Below are positions 54,052 through 62,810 of a stretch of 64,000 bases of DNA, in pieces. The notes beneath the pieces were generated by a model. It had not been told where the DNA came from and ran no database searches. It saw only the letters and a list, made by a program, of their open reading frames with translations. A program made the translations under genes and the position numbers. Positions within the stretch are counted from its first letter, which is position 1. Each line of letters starts with the position of its first letter. Source of the stretch: Paraclostridium tenue (GTDB lineage Bacteria > Bacillota > Clostridia > Peptostreptococcales > Peptostreptococcaceae); NCBI RefSeq assembly GCF_039521565.1, contig NZ_BAAACP010000003.1:116385-180384 (forward strand), in the 5' to 3' direction.

Positions 54052-54080
54052 TTGACAAATTTCAAGGATTTTGATATTCT
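54052..54080 (+). promoter_or_regulatory. Sigma-A promoter of glyQS
   Basis: TTGACA at 54052-54057, a 17-bp spacer and TATTCT at 54075-54080. Another TTGACA at 54028 has no matching -10. Confidence 0.75.
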
Positions 54081-54106
54081 AAAAGTTAGAAAATAACCAT
54101 TTAATG

Positions 54107-54138
54107 GCCTTTCGTATAGCACGAAAGGCTTTGTTTTT
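54107..54138 (+). terminator. Terminator/attenuator in the glyQ leader
   Basis: GCCTTTCGT (54107-54115) pairs with ACGAAAGGC (54121-54129), then TTTGTTTTT. It lies downstream of the predicted glyQ promoter and 20 bases before the glyQ start. It may therefore end the recO transcript, attenuate glyQ, or both. No T-box sequence was found. Confidence 0.8.
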
Positions 54139-54157
54139 AGTATAGGAGGGTATTCGT

Positions 54158-55036
54158 ATGAATTTTCAAAATATGATACTAACATTACAAGATTATTGGG
54201 CTAAGCAAGGATGTATAATGATGCAACCTTACGACGTAGAAAAAGGTGCAGGAACAATGAACCCAAATACATTTCTTAGATCTTTAGGTCCAGAACCTTG
54301 GAAAGTATGTTATGTAGAACCGTCTAGAAGACCGGCAGATGGTAGATATGGTGAAAATCCTAACAGATTATATCAACATCACCAATTCCAAGTTATATTA
54401 AAGCCATCTCCAGATAATATACAAGAATTATACTTAGGAAGCTTAGAAGCTATAGGAATAGATACAAAAGCACATGATATAAGATTTGTTGAAGATAACT
54501 GGGAAGCAACAGCAGTTGGTGCCTGGGGACTTGGATGGGAAGTTTGGTTAGATGGAATGGAAATAACTCAATTTACTTACTTCCAACAAGTCGGTGGTAT
54601 AGAGTGTGAACTTGAAACTGGAGAAATTACATATGGTTTAGAAAGATTAGCAATGTATCTTCAAGAGGTTGAAAGTGTATATGATTTAAAATGGAATGAC
54701 GAAATTACATACGGAGAAGTATTCCAAAGAGCAGAATATGAAAACTCTGTATATGCATTTGAAGAGTGCGATGCAGATTTATTATTTAACTTATTCGATG
54801 TATATGAAAAAGAAGCATTAAAGCTTATGGAAAAAGGATTAATAACTCCAGCTTATGATTATGTGTTAAAATGTTCTCATACATTCAACACTTTAGATGC
54901 TAGAGGAGCAATAGGTGTAAGTCAAAGGGCTTCATTTATAAGTAGAGTAAGAAACATGGCTAGAACAGTAGCTAAAGCTTACGTTGAATTAAGAAAAGAA
55001 ATGGGATATCCACTTTTAAAGGAAGGTGACAAGTAA
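54158..55036 (+). CDS. glyQ: Glycyl-tRNA synthetase alpha subunit
   Basis: 292 residues, the class II aminoacyl-tRNA synthetase alpha chain of the alpha2-beta2 type. Typical blocks are LTLQDYWAKQGCIMMQPYD, FLRSLGPEPWKVCYVEPSRRPADGRYGENPNR and GLERLAMYLQEVESVYDL. Length matches the family. AGGAGGG precedes ATG 54158. Its stop shares a base with the glyS start (TAATG). Confidence 0.97.
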   Translation: MNFQNMILTLQDYWAKQGCIMMQPYDVEKGAGTMNPNTFLRSLGPEPWKVCYVEPSRRPADGRYGENPNRLYQHHQFQVILKPSPDNIQELYLGSLEAIGIDTKAHDIRFVEDNWEATAVGAWGLGWEVWLDGMEITQFTYFQQVGGIECELETGEITYGLERLAMYLQEVESVYDLKWNDEITYGEVFQRAEYENSVYAFEECDADLLFNLFDVYEKEALKLMEKGLITPAYDYVLKCSHTFNTLDARGAIGVSQRASFISRVRNMARTVAKAYVELRKEMGYPLLKEGDK

Positions 55037-57102
55037 TGAGTAATTACCTTTTATTTGAAATAGGTGTTGAGGAATTACCAGCAAGATATGTAAACTCATC
55101 AATGGAACAATTAAAGACTAATGTTGTTAAAGCATTTAATGAAAATAGAATAACTTTTGATAATGTTAATGTATACTCTACACCAAGAAGACTAACTGTT
55201 ATAGTAGAAAATATTTGTGAAAAACAATCAGATTTAGAAGAAGAATTAAAAGGTCCAGCTAAAAGAATAGCTGTTGATGCTGATGGAAACTTCACTAAAC
55301 CTCTTTTAGGATTTATGAAAAGCAAAGGTATAAAGGAAGAAGATTTATACTTTAAACAAGCAGGAAAAGAAGAATATGCTTTTGGTAAAATAAAGCAAGA
55401 AGGAAAGCTAACTAGTGAAGTATTAAAAACTATACTTCCTGAAGTTATAAAATCTATGACATTCCCTAAAGCTATGCGTTGGGGTGGAAAGAACATGAGA
55501 TTTATAAGACCTATAAGATGGATGGTTTGTATATTAAATGATTCATTACTTAACATAGAATTAGAAGGAATAGTATCATCAAATGTTACTAAAGGACATA
55601 GATTCTTAGGACAAAGTGAATTTGAAGTTAACACTTTAGATGAGTACTTAACTAAGTTACAAGAAAACTTTGTAATATTAAACCAAGATGAAAGAAAAGC
55701 ACTTATAAAGAAACAATGTGAAGAAGTTGCAAAATCTTTAGGCGGAGAAATAGAATTTGATGAAGAATTACTTGAAGAAGTAACTCATTTAGTAGAATAT
55801 CCAACAGCTTTCTATGGAGAGTTTGATGAAGATTATGCTAAACTTCCAAAAGAAGTTGTAATAACTCCTATGAAGCAACATCAAAGATATTTCCCTGTTT
55901 TAAAGGATGGAAAATTACTTCCAAACTTTATAGCTGTTAGAAATGGAGATAGCTATAAAATAGATAATGTAAAAAAAGGTAATGAAAAAGTTCTAGAAGC
56001 TAGACTTGCAGATGCATTATTCTTCTACAAAGAAGATACTAAGAAACCTTTAGAAGATTACATAGAAAAATTAAAAACTGTTGTATTCCAAGCTAAACTT
56101 GGAACAGTATACGATAAATCTTTAAGAATAGAAAAATTAGCAAATGACATAATAGATAGATTAAAATTACAAGATATAAAAGAAGATACACTTCGTGCAG
56201 CTAAGTTATGTAAAGCAGATTTAGTTACAGGTATGGTATTTGAATTTACAGAACTTCAAGGAGTAATGGGAAGAGAATATGCAAAAGTAAGTGGAGAAAA
56301 TGAAAATGTAGCTGAAGCTATATTCGAACACTACTTACCAAGATTTGCAGGAGATATACTTCCAAAAACTAACCATGGAGTTATATTATCAATAGCAGAT
56401 AAGTTAGACTCTATAGCAGGGTTCTTTGCAATAGGAATACAACCAACAGGATCTCAAGACCCTTATGCACTTAGACGTCAAGCATTAGGAATAATAAATA
56501 TATTAATGGATAATAATCTAGATATAAGTTTAAGAGAACTTGTAGATTTAACTTTAGATAACTACTCATTTATAGAGTTTGACAAATCAGAAGTTGCAAA
56601 TCAAATAATGGAATTTTTCAAAGATAGAATAAAGAATCTATTTAGAGACTTAGGAATAAGATATGACGTTATAGATGCTATATTAAGCTCTAATATAGAT
56701 GATATAGCGGATATGTATGCTAGAGCTATAGCACTAAACTCATGGATAGATAAAGATGAGCTAGTTGAAATGTTAACAGCATTTAATAGAGTTGCAACTT
56801 TAGCTGAGAAAGCTGAAACTAATGTGGTTAACATAGGCTTAATGAGAGAAGAAGCTGAATTTAATTTATATCAACAATTCCAAGAAATACGTTCTAATGT
56901 TGAACATTTATTAGCTGATAAAGAATACACTAAAGCACTTGATGCATTTGCATCTTTAAGACCAGCAATAGATAATATGTTTGACTCTGTTATGATAATG
57001 GACAAGGACGAGGCTATAAAGAATAACAGATTAGCTATACTAAGACAAATATATGATACAATGTTAAATATTTGTGATTTATCTAAGATAGTATATAAGT
57101 AA
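55036..57102 (+). CDS. glyS: Glycyl-tRNA synthetase beta subunit
   Basis: 688 residues. It begins LLFEIGVEELPARYVNSSMEQL and carries MTFPKAMRWGGKNMRFIRPIRWMVC, HQRYFPVLKDGKLLPNFIAVRNG and the HD-like and anticodon-binding C-terminal domains. It supplies tRNA binding for glyQ. The 1-base overlap with glyQ implies coupled translation. Confidence 0.97.
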   Translation: MSNYLLFEIGVEELPARYVNSSMEQLKTNVVKAFNENRITFDNVNVYSTPRRLTVIVENICEKQSDLEEELKGPAKRIAVDADGNFTKPLLGFMKSKGIKEEDLYFKQAGKEEYAFGKIKQEGKLTSEVLKTILPEVIKSMTFPKAMRWGGKNMRFIRPIRWMVCILNDSLLNIELEGIVSSNVTKGHRFLGQSEFEVNTLDEYLTKLQENFVILNQDERKALIKKQCEEVAKSLGGEIEFDEELLEEVTHLVEYPTAFYGEFDEDYAKLPKEVVITPMKQHQRYFPVLKDGKLLPNFIAVRNGDSYKIDNVKKGNEKVLEARLADALFFYKEDTKKPLEDYIEKLKTVVFQAKLGTVYDKSLRIEKLANDIIDRLKLQDIKEDTLRAAKLCKADLVTGMVFEFTELQGVMGREYAKVSGENENVAEAIFEHYLPRFAGDILPKTNHGVILSIADKLDSIAGFFAIGIQPTGSQDPYALRRQALGIINILMDNNLDISLRELVDLTLDNYSFIEFDKSEVANQIMEFFKDRIKNLFRDLGIRYDVIDAILSSNIDDIADMYARAIALNSWIDKDELVEMLTAFNRVATLAEKAETNVVNIGLMREEAEFNLYQQFQEIRSNVEHLLADKEYTKALDAFASLRPAIDNMFDSVMIMDKDEAIKNNRLAILRQIYDTMLNICDLSKIVYK

Positions 57103-57113
57103 TCTGTTTAAAT

Positions 57114-57140
57114 GACCGAGGGAATTTTTCCTCGGTTTTC
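57114..57140 (+). terminator. Rho-independent terminator of glyQS
   Basis: ACCGAGGGAA pairs with TTCCTCGGT (one G-U) and TTTT follows. Confidence 0.9.
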
Positions 57141-57300
57141 ATATCTTTATAAAAAGTTATATTTAATTTTATTTTTAAACTAAATATAAACTTCAACTTA
57201 TTAAATTTAAGCAACATACCTATTTTAAGTCAATTATGGATAAAATATTTTAGGTATTTATTTATATAATCGAAATAAATTTAAATTTCTATATTTACAT

Positions 57301-57355
57301 TATACTATAAAAAATATATAATATACTATATAAACAAAAAAGAATAAATAGTATA
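57301..57355 (+). promoter_or_regulatory. Three TATACTAT boxes before the CcpN-like gene
   Basis: TATACTAT at 57301-57308 and 57322-57329, and the inverted ATAGTATA at 57348-57355. The middle copy, 57322-57332, matches the Bacillus CcpN box TRTGHYATAYW at 10 of 11 positions as I recall that consensus. They lie in the promoter region and could be autoregulatory operators. AT-richness raises the chance of coincidence. Confidence 0.4.
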
Positions 57356-57372
57356 TCACAAAGATAAGGAGT

Positions 57373-58014
57373 GTGATTATTATTCAACTTAATAATAGAC
57401 AACTAAAGATAATTGATATAGTAAAAGATAACGAACCAATAACAAGCGAAAGTATAGCATCAATGCTTAATGTAACTAGAGCTACTTTAAGATCGGACTT
57501 AGCTATTCTTACAATGACAGGAGTACTAGATGCTAGACCAAAGGTTGGGTATTTTTATTCAGGTATAGATAAAGTCAACTTATTAGGAGATAAAATAAAG
57601 GAAAAAACTGTAGCGGATATAATGAGTATGCCTATAATGGTAAGACAAGATACTAATGTATACGATACTATAGTTAATATCTTCTTATCTGATGTAGGTA
57701 GTATATTTATAATAGATAACAAAGAAGAGCTATGTGGAATAGTATCAAGAAAAGATTTATTAAAAGCAACTATAGGTGGAGGAGATATAAATAAAATACC
57801 AGTAGGTATGATAATGACAAGAACACCTAATGTTGTAACAGTTAAAGCTGATGATACTGTTGTTTTAGCAGCAAAGAGAATAATAGAACATGAAGTAGAT
57901 TCAATTCCAGTTGTAGAAGAAGTAAAAAAGGATAATGAAACAATAAATAAGGTTGTAGGTAGAATTTCTAAAACTAGTATAACAAAATTATTTCTAGAAA
58001 TAGCAGATAATTAA
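57373..58014 (+). CDS. CcpN-like HTH-CBS transcriptional regulator
   Basis: 213 residues. N-terminal winged helix (about 1-65, with ITSESIASMLNVTRATLRSDLAILTMTGVLDARPKVGYFY), then two CBS domains (about 75-200). CcpN in Bacillus represses gluconeogenic genes. Here the gene is followed after 10 bases by the PPDK regulatory protein, the same pair as Bacillus ccpN-yqfL, and then ppdK. The GTG at 57373 is only 1 base from AAGGAG (57366-57371), so the real start may be an ATT at 57376 or 57379. Confidence 0.9.
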   Translation: MIIIQLNNRQLKIIDIVKDNEPITSESIASMLNVTRATLRSDLAILTMTGVLDARPKVGYFYSGIDKVNLLGDKIKEKTVADIMSMPIMVRQDTNVYDTIVNIFLSDVGSIFIIDNKEELCGIVSRKDLLKATIGGGDINKIPVGMIMTRTPNVVTVKADDTVVLAAKRIIEHEVDSIPVVEEVKKDNETINKVVGRISKTSITKLFLEIADN

Positions 58015-58024
58015 GGAGGAGTAC

Positions 58025-58861
58025 ATGGAGAATTTAGTCATATATGTAATATCAGACTCAGTGGGGGAGACAGCTCAACAAGTTACTAAAGCTGCTATAT
58101 CTCAATTTCAATTAGAGGATGACTATGAAATAAGAAGATTTCCTTATGTTGTAGAAGTTAATTTTTTAGAAGAAATATTAAAAAGTGCTAAAGAAGAAAA
58201 TGCAATAGTTATATATACATTAGTAGAACAAGAACTTTTAGAGTTTACTGAACAATATTGTGAAAAGGAAAATTTAAGTTGTGTAGACTTAATGACTCCA
58301 ATATTAAAACAAATAACTAATAAAATAGGTGTTAAACCAAAAAGAGAACCAGGTATTATAAGAAAATTAGATGAAAGCTACTTTAAAAGAGTTGAAGCTA
58401 TAGAATTTGCTGTTAAGTATGACGATGGAAAAGATCAAAGAGGAATTTTACAAGCTGATGTAGTTTTATTAGGTATATCAAGAACATCTAAGACACCACT
58501 TAGTATGTATCTTGCAAATAAAAATATAAAGGTTGCAAATGTACCTTTAGTTCCAGAGATACCAATACCTAAAGAAGTATTTGAGATAAATCAAAAGAAA
58601 ATAATAGGGCTTACTAATACTCCAGAAAAGTTAAATCAAATAAGACAAGAAAGATTAAAGTCTTTAGGATTATCAAGTAATGCAAATTATGCTAAGTTTG
58701 ATAGAATACTTCAAGAGTTAGATTATTCTGATAAAGTAATGAAAAAAGTAGGTTGTCCAGTTATAGATGTTTCAAACAAGGCTATAGAAGAAACAGCAGG
58801 TATTATAATGGATATAATGAAAGAAAACGGACTTAAGATATTTAGGGACAGTGATAAATAA
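58025..58861 (+). CDS. Pyruvate, phosphate dikinase regulatory protein (DUF299)
   Basis: 278 residues. It starts IYVISDSVGETAQQVTKAA and contains the P-loop-like LLGISRTSKTPLSMYLANKN near residue 151 and the conserved end VIDVSNKAIEETAGIIM. This family is a bifunctional Ser/Thr kinase and phosphorylase that inactivates PPDK by ADP-dependent phosphorylation and reactivates it with phosphate. ppdK lies 265 bases downstream. GGAGGAG precedes ATG 58025. Confidence 0.95.
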   Translation: MENLVIYVISDSVGETAQQVTKAAISQFQLEDDYEIRRFPYVVEVNFLEEILKSAKEENAIVIYTLVEQELLEFTEQYCEKENLSCVDLMTPILKQITNKIGVKPKREPGIIRKLDESYFKRVEAIEFAVKYDDGKDQRGILQADVVLLGISRTSKTPLSMYLANKNIKVANVPLVPEIPIPKEVFEINQKKIIGLTNTPEKLNQIRQERLKSLGLSSNANYAKFDRILQELDYSDKVMKKVGCPVIDVSNKAIEETAGIIMDIMKENGLKIFRDSDK

Positions 58862-58867
58862 TATTTT

Positions 58868-58904
58868 AGTGCACATCGAAAGTAAATTGATTTTTCGGTG
58901 TGTA
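58868..58904 (+). terminator. Hairpin after the PPDK regulatory gene
   Basis: CACATCGAAA pairs with TTTTCGGTGTG (one G-U). No real T-run follows, so termination is uncertain. Confidence 0.5.
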
Positions 58905-58996
58905 TTATAAATCTTATTTATTACAGTAAATTTTTATTAAAAATGTATAGTAAGATTTTATGAAAAGTTAATAGTTAGGGAAGCTTTTAATTAAGC

Positions 58997-59033
58997 ATAT
59001 ATAATTAATATCTATTTGATATTAATTATATAT
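58997..59033 (+). promoter_or_regulatory. 16-bp perfect AT-only inverted repeat in the ppdK leader region
   Basis: Arms 58997-59012 and 59018-59033 with a 5-nt spacer. Only the pair next to the loop is C-G. It could be an operator for the CcpN-like regulator or an RNA hairpin. Confidence 0.6.
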
Positions 59034-59063
59034 TTTAGACACAACAAAGCTAATTACATTTGA

Positions 59064-59096
59064 ATATAAATATAAATTACAAATTTATATTTATAT
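59064..59096 (+). promoter_or_regulatory. 15-bp perfect AT-only inverted repeat just before the ppdK ribosome site
   Basis: Arms 59064-59078 and 59082-59096 with a 3-nt loop (ACA), ending about 17 bases before AGGAGG of ppdK. It is unrelated in sequence to the repeat at 58997. Confidence 0.6.
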
Positions 59097-59126
59097 CTAG
59101 AAAATTATATTTAGGAGGAGTTTTCC

Positions 59127-61745
59127 ATGAGTAAGTTTGTTTATAGTTTTGGTGAGGGTTCAAAGGAAATGAAGAGTCTTTTAGGTGGTAAAGGTGCTAA
59201 CTTAGCCGAGATGACTAAGATAGGCTTACCAGTGCCTCCAGGGTTTACTATTAGTACCGAAGCTTGTAATGATTATTACAAAAATAATGAAAATATAAGA
59301 GAAGATATAATAGTTCAAATAGAAGAAAAGTTAGTTCAATTAGAAAAATCTTTAAATAAAAAATTAGGATGTAATGAAAATCCTTTATTATTATCTGTAC
59401 GTTCTGGGGCAGTTTTTTCGATGCCAGGAATGATGGATACTATATTAAACTTAGGATTAAATGATACATCTGTTAAGGCTTTAGCTAAAAACACTCAAAA
59501 TGAAAGATTTGCTTATGATAGTTATAGAAGATTTATACAGATGTTTTCAGACGTTGCTATGGGAGTTCCAAAGTATAAGTTTGAAAATGCTTTAGATAGA
59601 ATAAAAGAAGAAAAAAATTATAAATTTGATACAGATCTTACTAGTGAAGATTTAAAAGTTTTAGTTGAAGAGTATAAAAAAATATATAAAAAAGAACTAA
59701 GACAAAACTTCCCAGAAGATCCAAAAGAACAGCTAATGTTAGCAATAAAAGCAGTATTTAAATCTTGGAATAACCCAAGAGCTAATGTATATCGTAAATT
59801 AAATGATATACCTCATAACTTAGGAACTGCAGTTAATATACAATCTATGGTATTTGGTAATATGGGAGAAACTAGTGGTACAGGAGTTGCATTTACTAGA
59901 AACCCATCTACTGGAGAAAATAAATTATTTGGAGAATATTTAATAAATGCACAAGGTGAAGATGTTGTTGCAGGTATTAGAACTCCTCAAGATATAGAAA
60001 CTTTAAAAGTAGTTATGCCAGCTATATATGATGAGTTTGTTAAGATAACTCATATACTTGAAAATCACTATAAAGATATGCAAGATATAGAATTTACAAT
60101 TGAAAATGAAAAATTATATATTCTTCAAACAAGAAACGGAAAAAGAACTGCAAAAGCAGCTATAAATATTGCAGTTGAATTAGTTGAAGAAGGTATAATA
60201 GATGAGAAAGAAGCTATAATGAGAATTGAACCTAATCAATTAGATCAATTACTTCATCCAAACTTTGAAGAAAAATCTTTAAAAAATGCTAAGCTTATAG
60301 CAAAAGGACTACCAGCTTCTCCTGGTGCTAGTTGCGGTAAAGTATATTTTAATGCAAATGATGTTGTTAAAGCAGCAGAAAAAGGCGAAGAAGTTATACT
60401 TGTAAGATTAGAAACTTCACCAGAAGATATAGAAGGTATGGTTGTAGCACAAGGTATACTTACAGCTAGAGGTGGAATGACATCTCATGCAGCAGTTGTA
60501 GCCAGAGGTATGGGTAAATGTTGTGTAGCTGGATGTGGAGAAATAAAAGTTGATGAATACTATAAAGAGATAACTGTAGATAATTTAGTTATAAAAGAAG
60601 GAGATTATATATCTTTAGATGGTTCAACAGGATGTGTATATTTAGGAAAAGTAGAAAAAACTGATGTTGCACTTACTGGAAATTTTGAAACTCTTATGAA
60701 CTGGGTTGATAAGTATAAAACTTTACAAGTTAGAACTAATGCAGATACTCCAAGAGATGCAAGTGTTGCTATAAAATTTGGAGCAGAAGGTATAGGACTT
60801 TGTAGAACTGAGCATATGTTCTTTGACGAAGATAGAATACCAGCAGTTAGAGAAATGATATTATCAAGAACATTAGAACAAAGATTAGTAGCTCTTGAAA
60901 AATTATTACCAATGCAAAGAGAAGACTTTACAGAAATATTTAAAGTTATGGACGGAAGAAGTGTTAACATAAGATTACTAGATCCACCACTACATGAGTT
61001 CTTACCACATGATGATGAAGCAATAGAAGCTTTAGCAAAAACTATGGGACTTGAAGTGAAAGAAATAAGAAAAAGAATAGTTGATTTACAAGAATTAAAT
61101 CCAATGCTTGGACATAGAGGTTGTAGACTTGCTATAACTTATCCTGAAATAGCTATAATGCAAGCAAAAGCTATAATACAAGGTGCAATAGAAGCTAAAC
61201 AAAGTGGTATAGAAGTTAATCCTGAAATAATGATACCTTTAGTTGGAGAAGTTAAGGAATTAAAAACTATAAAAGAAAATGTTATAGCTGCAATAGAAAA
61301 AGAACTAGAAAAATCAGGAGTTAAAGTGAACTACACAGTAGGAACTATGATAGAAGTTCCAAGAGCTTGTTTAACAGCTGATGAAATAGCTAGTGAAGCA
61401 GATTTCTTCAGTTTTGGTACAAACGACTTAACTCAAATGACATTTGGATATTCAAGAGATGATGCTAATAAATTCTTAGGTGAGTATGTGAATAGTGAAA
61501 TATTAGAAAAAGACCCATTCCAAGTTTTAGATCAAAATGGAGTTGGTAAATTAGTTCAAATGGCTGCTAAATTAGGCAGAAGTGTTAAACCAAATCTTAA
61601 ATTAGGTATATGTGGAGAACACGGAGGAGAACCGTCTTCTATAGAGTTTTGTTATAAAACAGGATTAAATTATGTATCTTGTTCACCATACAGAGTACCT
61701 ATTGCTAGACTTGCAGCAGCTCAAGCAGTAATAAAAAATAAATAA
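59127..61745 (+). CDS. ppdK: Pyruvate, phosphate dikinase
   Basis: 872 residues. Order: ATP-grasp domain (about 1-340, with LLGGKGANLAEMTKIGLPVPPGF and MGETSGTGVAFTRNPSTGE), phosphohistidine swivelling domain with the catalytic GGMTSHAAVVARGMGKCCV near residue 450 (His and the regulatory Thr/Ser beside it), and the C-terminal PEP-binding TIM barrel with GLCRTEHMFF, LLDPPLHEFLP and GICGEHGGEP. It interconverts pyruvate, ATP and Pi with PEP, AMP and PPi. AGGAGG precedes ATG 59127. The target of the regulator encoded upstream is this enzyme. Confidence 0.97.
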   Translation: MSKFVYSFGEGSKEMKSLLGGKGANLAEMTKIGLPVPPGFTISTEACNDYYKNNENIREDIIVQIEEKLVQLEKSLNKKLGCNENPLLLSVRSGAVFSMPGMMDTILNLGLNDTSVKALAKNTQNERFAYDSYRRFIQMFSDVAMGVPKYKFENALDRIKEEKNYKFDTDLTSEDLKVLVEEYKKIYKKELRQNFPEDPKEQLMLAIKAVFKSWNNPRANVYRKLNDIPHNLGTAVNIQSMVFGNMGETSGTGVAFTRNPSTGENKLFGEYLINAQGEDVVAGIRTPQDIETLKVVMPAIYDEFVKITHILENHYKDMQDIEFTIENEKLYILQTRNGKRTAKAAINIAVELVEEGIIDEKEAIMRIEPNQLDQLLHPNFEEKSLKNAKLIAKGLPASPGASCGKVYFNANDVVKAAEKGEEVILVRLETSPEDIEGMVVAQGILTARGGMTSHAAVVARGMGKCCVAGCGEIKVDEYYKEITVDNLVIKEGDYISLDGSTGCVYLGKVEKTDVALTGNFETLMNWVDKYKTLQVRTNADTPRDASVAIKFGAEGIGLCRTEHMFFDEDRIPAVREMILSRTLEQRLVALEKLLPMQREDFTEIFKVMDGRSVNIRLLDPPLHEFLPHDDEAIEALAKTMGLEVKEIRKRIVDLQELNPMLGHRGCRLAITYPEIAIMQAKAIIQGAIEAKQSGIEVNPEIMIPLVGEVKELKTIKENVIAAIEKELEKSGVKVNYTVGTMIEVPRACLTADEIASEADFFSFGTNDLTQMTFGYSRDDANKFLGEYVNSEILEKDPFQVLDQNGVGKLVQMAAKLGRSVKPNLKLGICGEHGGEPSSIEFCYKTGLNYVSCSPYRVPIARLAAAQAVIKNK

Positions 61746-61755
61746 AATTTATATA

Positions 61756-61795
61756 AAATAAAAGGAATTGGATTATCCAATTCCTTTTATTTGTT
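61756..61795 (+). terminator. Rho-independent terminator of ppdK
   Basis: Near-perfect stem of about 17 bp (AAATAAAAGGAATTGGA with TCCAATTCCTTTTATTT). Confidence 0.92.
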
Positions 61796-61886
61796 TAAAA
61801 TTCATTTTAGAAACTTATAGCACAAATATGGTATTTACCATATTATATATTATTAAAATTTATATATAGTATATGGGGGGATAGTT

Positions 61887-62135
61887 GTGATTAAGTGTCC
61901 AAGATGTGGAAAAGAAGTTTCGAATAGGCCAGGAACTATTTGTCCAAGATGTGGTCTTGATGTAGGTAGGGTAACTGAAAAAGTAAGATGTCCAGAACCT
62001 AGTTGTAAAGCTTTAGTTTCTAAGAAGTTAGAATATTGTCCAAAGTGTGGATGTAAATTAAAAGGATATAACTTAAGTGAAATATTAAAGATAGCTAAGA
62101 TGAGATTTAATGGTACTTTTTCTGATGAAGAATAA
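61887..62135 (+). CDS. Small zinc-ribbon protein
   Basis: 82 residues from GTG 61887 (GGGGGG upstream; TTG two bases earlier is out of frame). Four CxxC-type pairs are seen: CPRCGKEV, CPRCGLDV, CPEPSCKAL and CPKCGCKL, which make two zinc ribbons. A short helical C-terminus (NLSEILKIAKMRFNGTFS) follows. The function is unknown. It lies alone between two terminators. Similar small ribbons often assist other proteins by nucleic acid or protein contacts. Confidence 0.82.
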   Translation: MIKCPRCGKEVSNRPGTICPRCGLDVGRVTEKVRCPEPSCKALVSKKLEYCPKCGCKLKGYNLSEILKIAKMRFNGTFSDEE

Positions 62136-62164
62136 AAGGAGTTTTAAAAACTCCTTTTATTTTG
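62133..62164 (+). terminator. Rho-independent terminator of the zinc-ribbon gene
   Basis: AAAAGGAGTTTT pairs with AAAACTCCTTTT and a T-rich tail. Confidence 0.9.
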
Positions 62165-62289
62165 CTTAAATTTAAAATATATGATTGTGTACAAATAGTA
62201 ACAAATTTATCAATAAGGAATAAAATGTAATATAAGATTAAGTAGAAAATAATTTTAGGTATGTAAAACCAAGTAGGGGGTTTTTTAGT

Positions 62290-62808
62290 ATGACAGAAAA
62301 TATAGCTACAACAAGGTTAAAAGGGAGTGGTGTGGATATTATCAAGAAAAAAATAATACTTGCGCCACCAGATAAGGATGTAATTATAAAAATTACAGAT
62401 AGAGATAATGAAATAATAATTGAAAATGCCGAAGTAGTTAAAAATGGAGATTATGCTATAGTAAAAGGATATTTAAATAAAAGCATAACTTATAATACAG
62501 CAAATAAAGAACAGTTAAAAAAATTAATAGGAAATCAAGCAGAAGATGCTAATTATAGACAATTGACGCCAAAGTTAGAATTAGTTGCAGCTGATGGAGT
62601 TGTAAGACACACAACAACATGGATTCCATTTGAAATATTAGTTTTTGTAAAAGGAGCTAGTGAAGACGATAAGGTAATTATTGAAAATAAATCTATAAAA
62701 TCTTTATATGATAATGATGAAGAAGTTAAAGATAAATCTATAACAGGAATATTAGTACAGGATATAATCAATATAGATGTAACTGTAATAAAACAGGGGG
62801 ATAATTAA
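62290..62808 (+). CDS. SPOCS/DUF3794-like protein, short paralogue
   Basis: 172 residues of beta-rich character. DVIIKITDRDNEIIIENAEVVKNGDYAIVKGYLNKSITYNTA and VRHTTTWIPFEILVFVKGASEDDKVIIENKSI follow the SPOCS-like layout (strand - KGxxxxxxxY - (V)(R)H - PF - (GA)xxxD) of spore coat and SipL/SafA-type proteins. GGGGG precedes ATG 62290. The stop is 2 bases before the next gene. The N-terminal 20 residues are basic. Assignment to DUF3794 is by pattern and is tentative; sporulation role is inference. Confidence 0.65.
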   Translation: MTENIATTRLKGSGVDIIKKKIILAPPDKDVIIKITDRDNEIIIENAEVVKNGDYAIVKGYLNKSITYNTANKEQLKKLIGNQAEDANYRQLTPKLELVAADGVVRHTTTWIPFEILVFVKGASEDDKVIIENKSIKSLYDNDEEVKDKSITGILVQDIINIDVTVIKQGDN

Positions 62809-62810
62809 TT

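Noticed and set aside
54020..54157. T-box riboswitch before glyQ
   Set aside because: No T-box consensus and no antiterminator pairing could be found; only a simple terminator is present.
55044..55634. Long minus-strand open frame inside glyS (196 codons)
   Set aside because: Shadow of glyS, no start signal, composition of an antisense frame.
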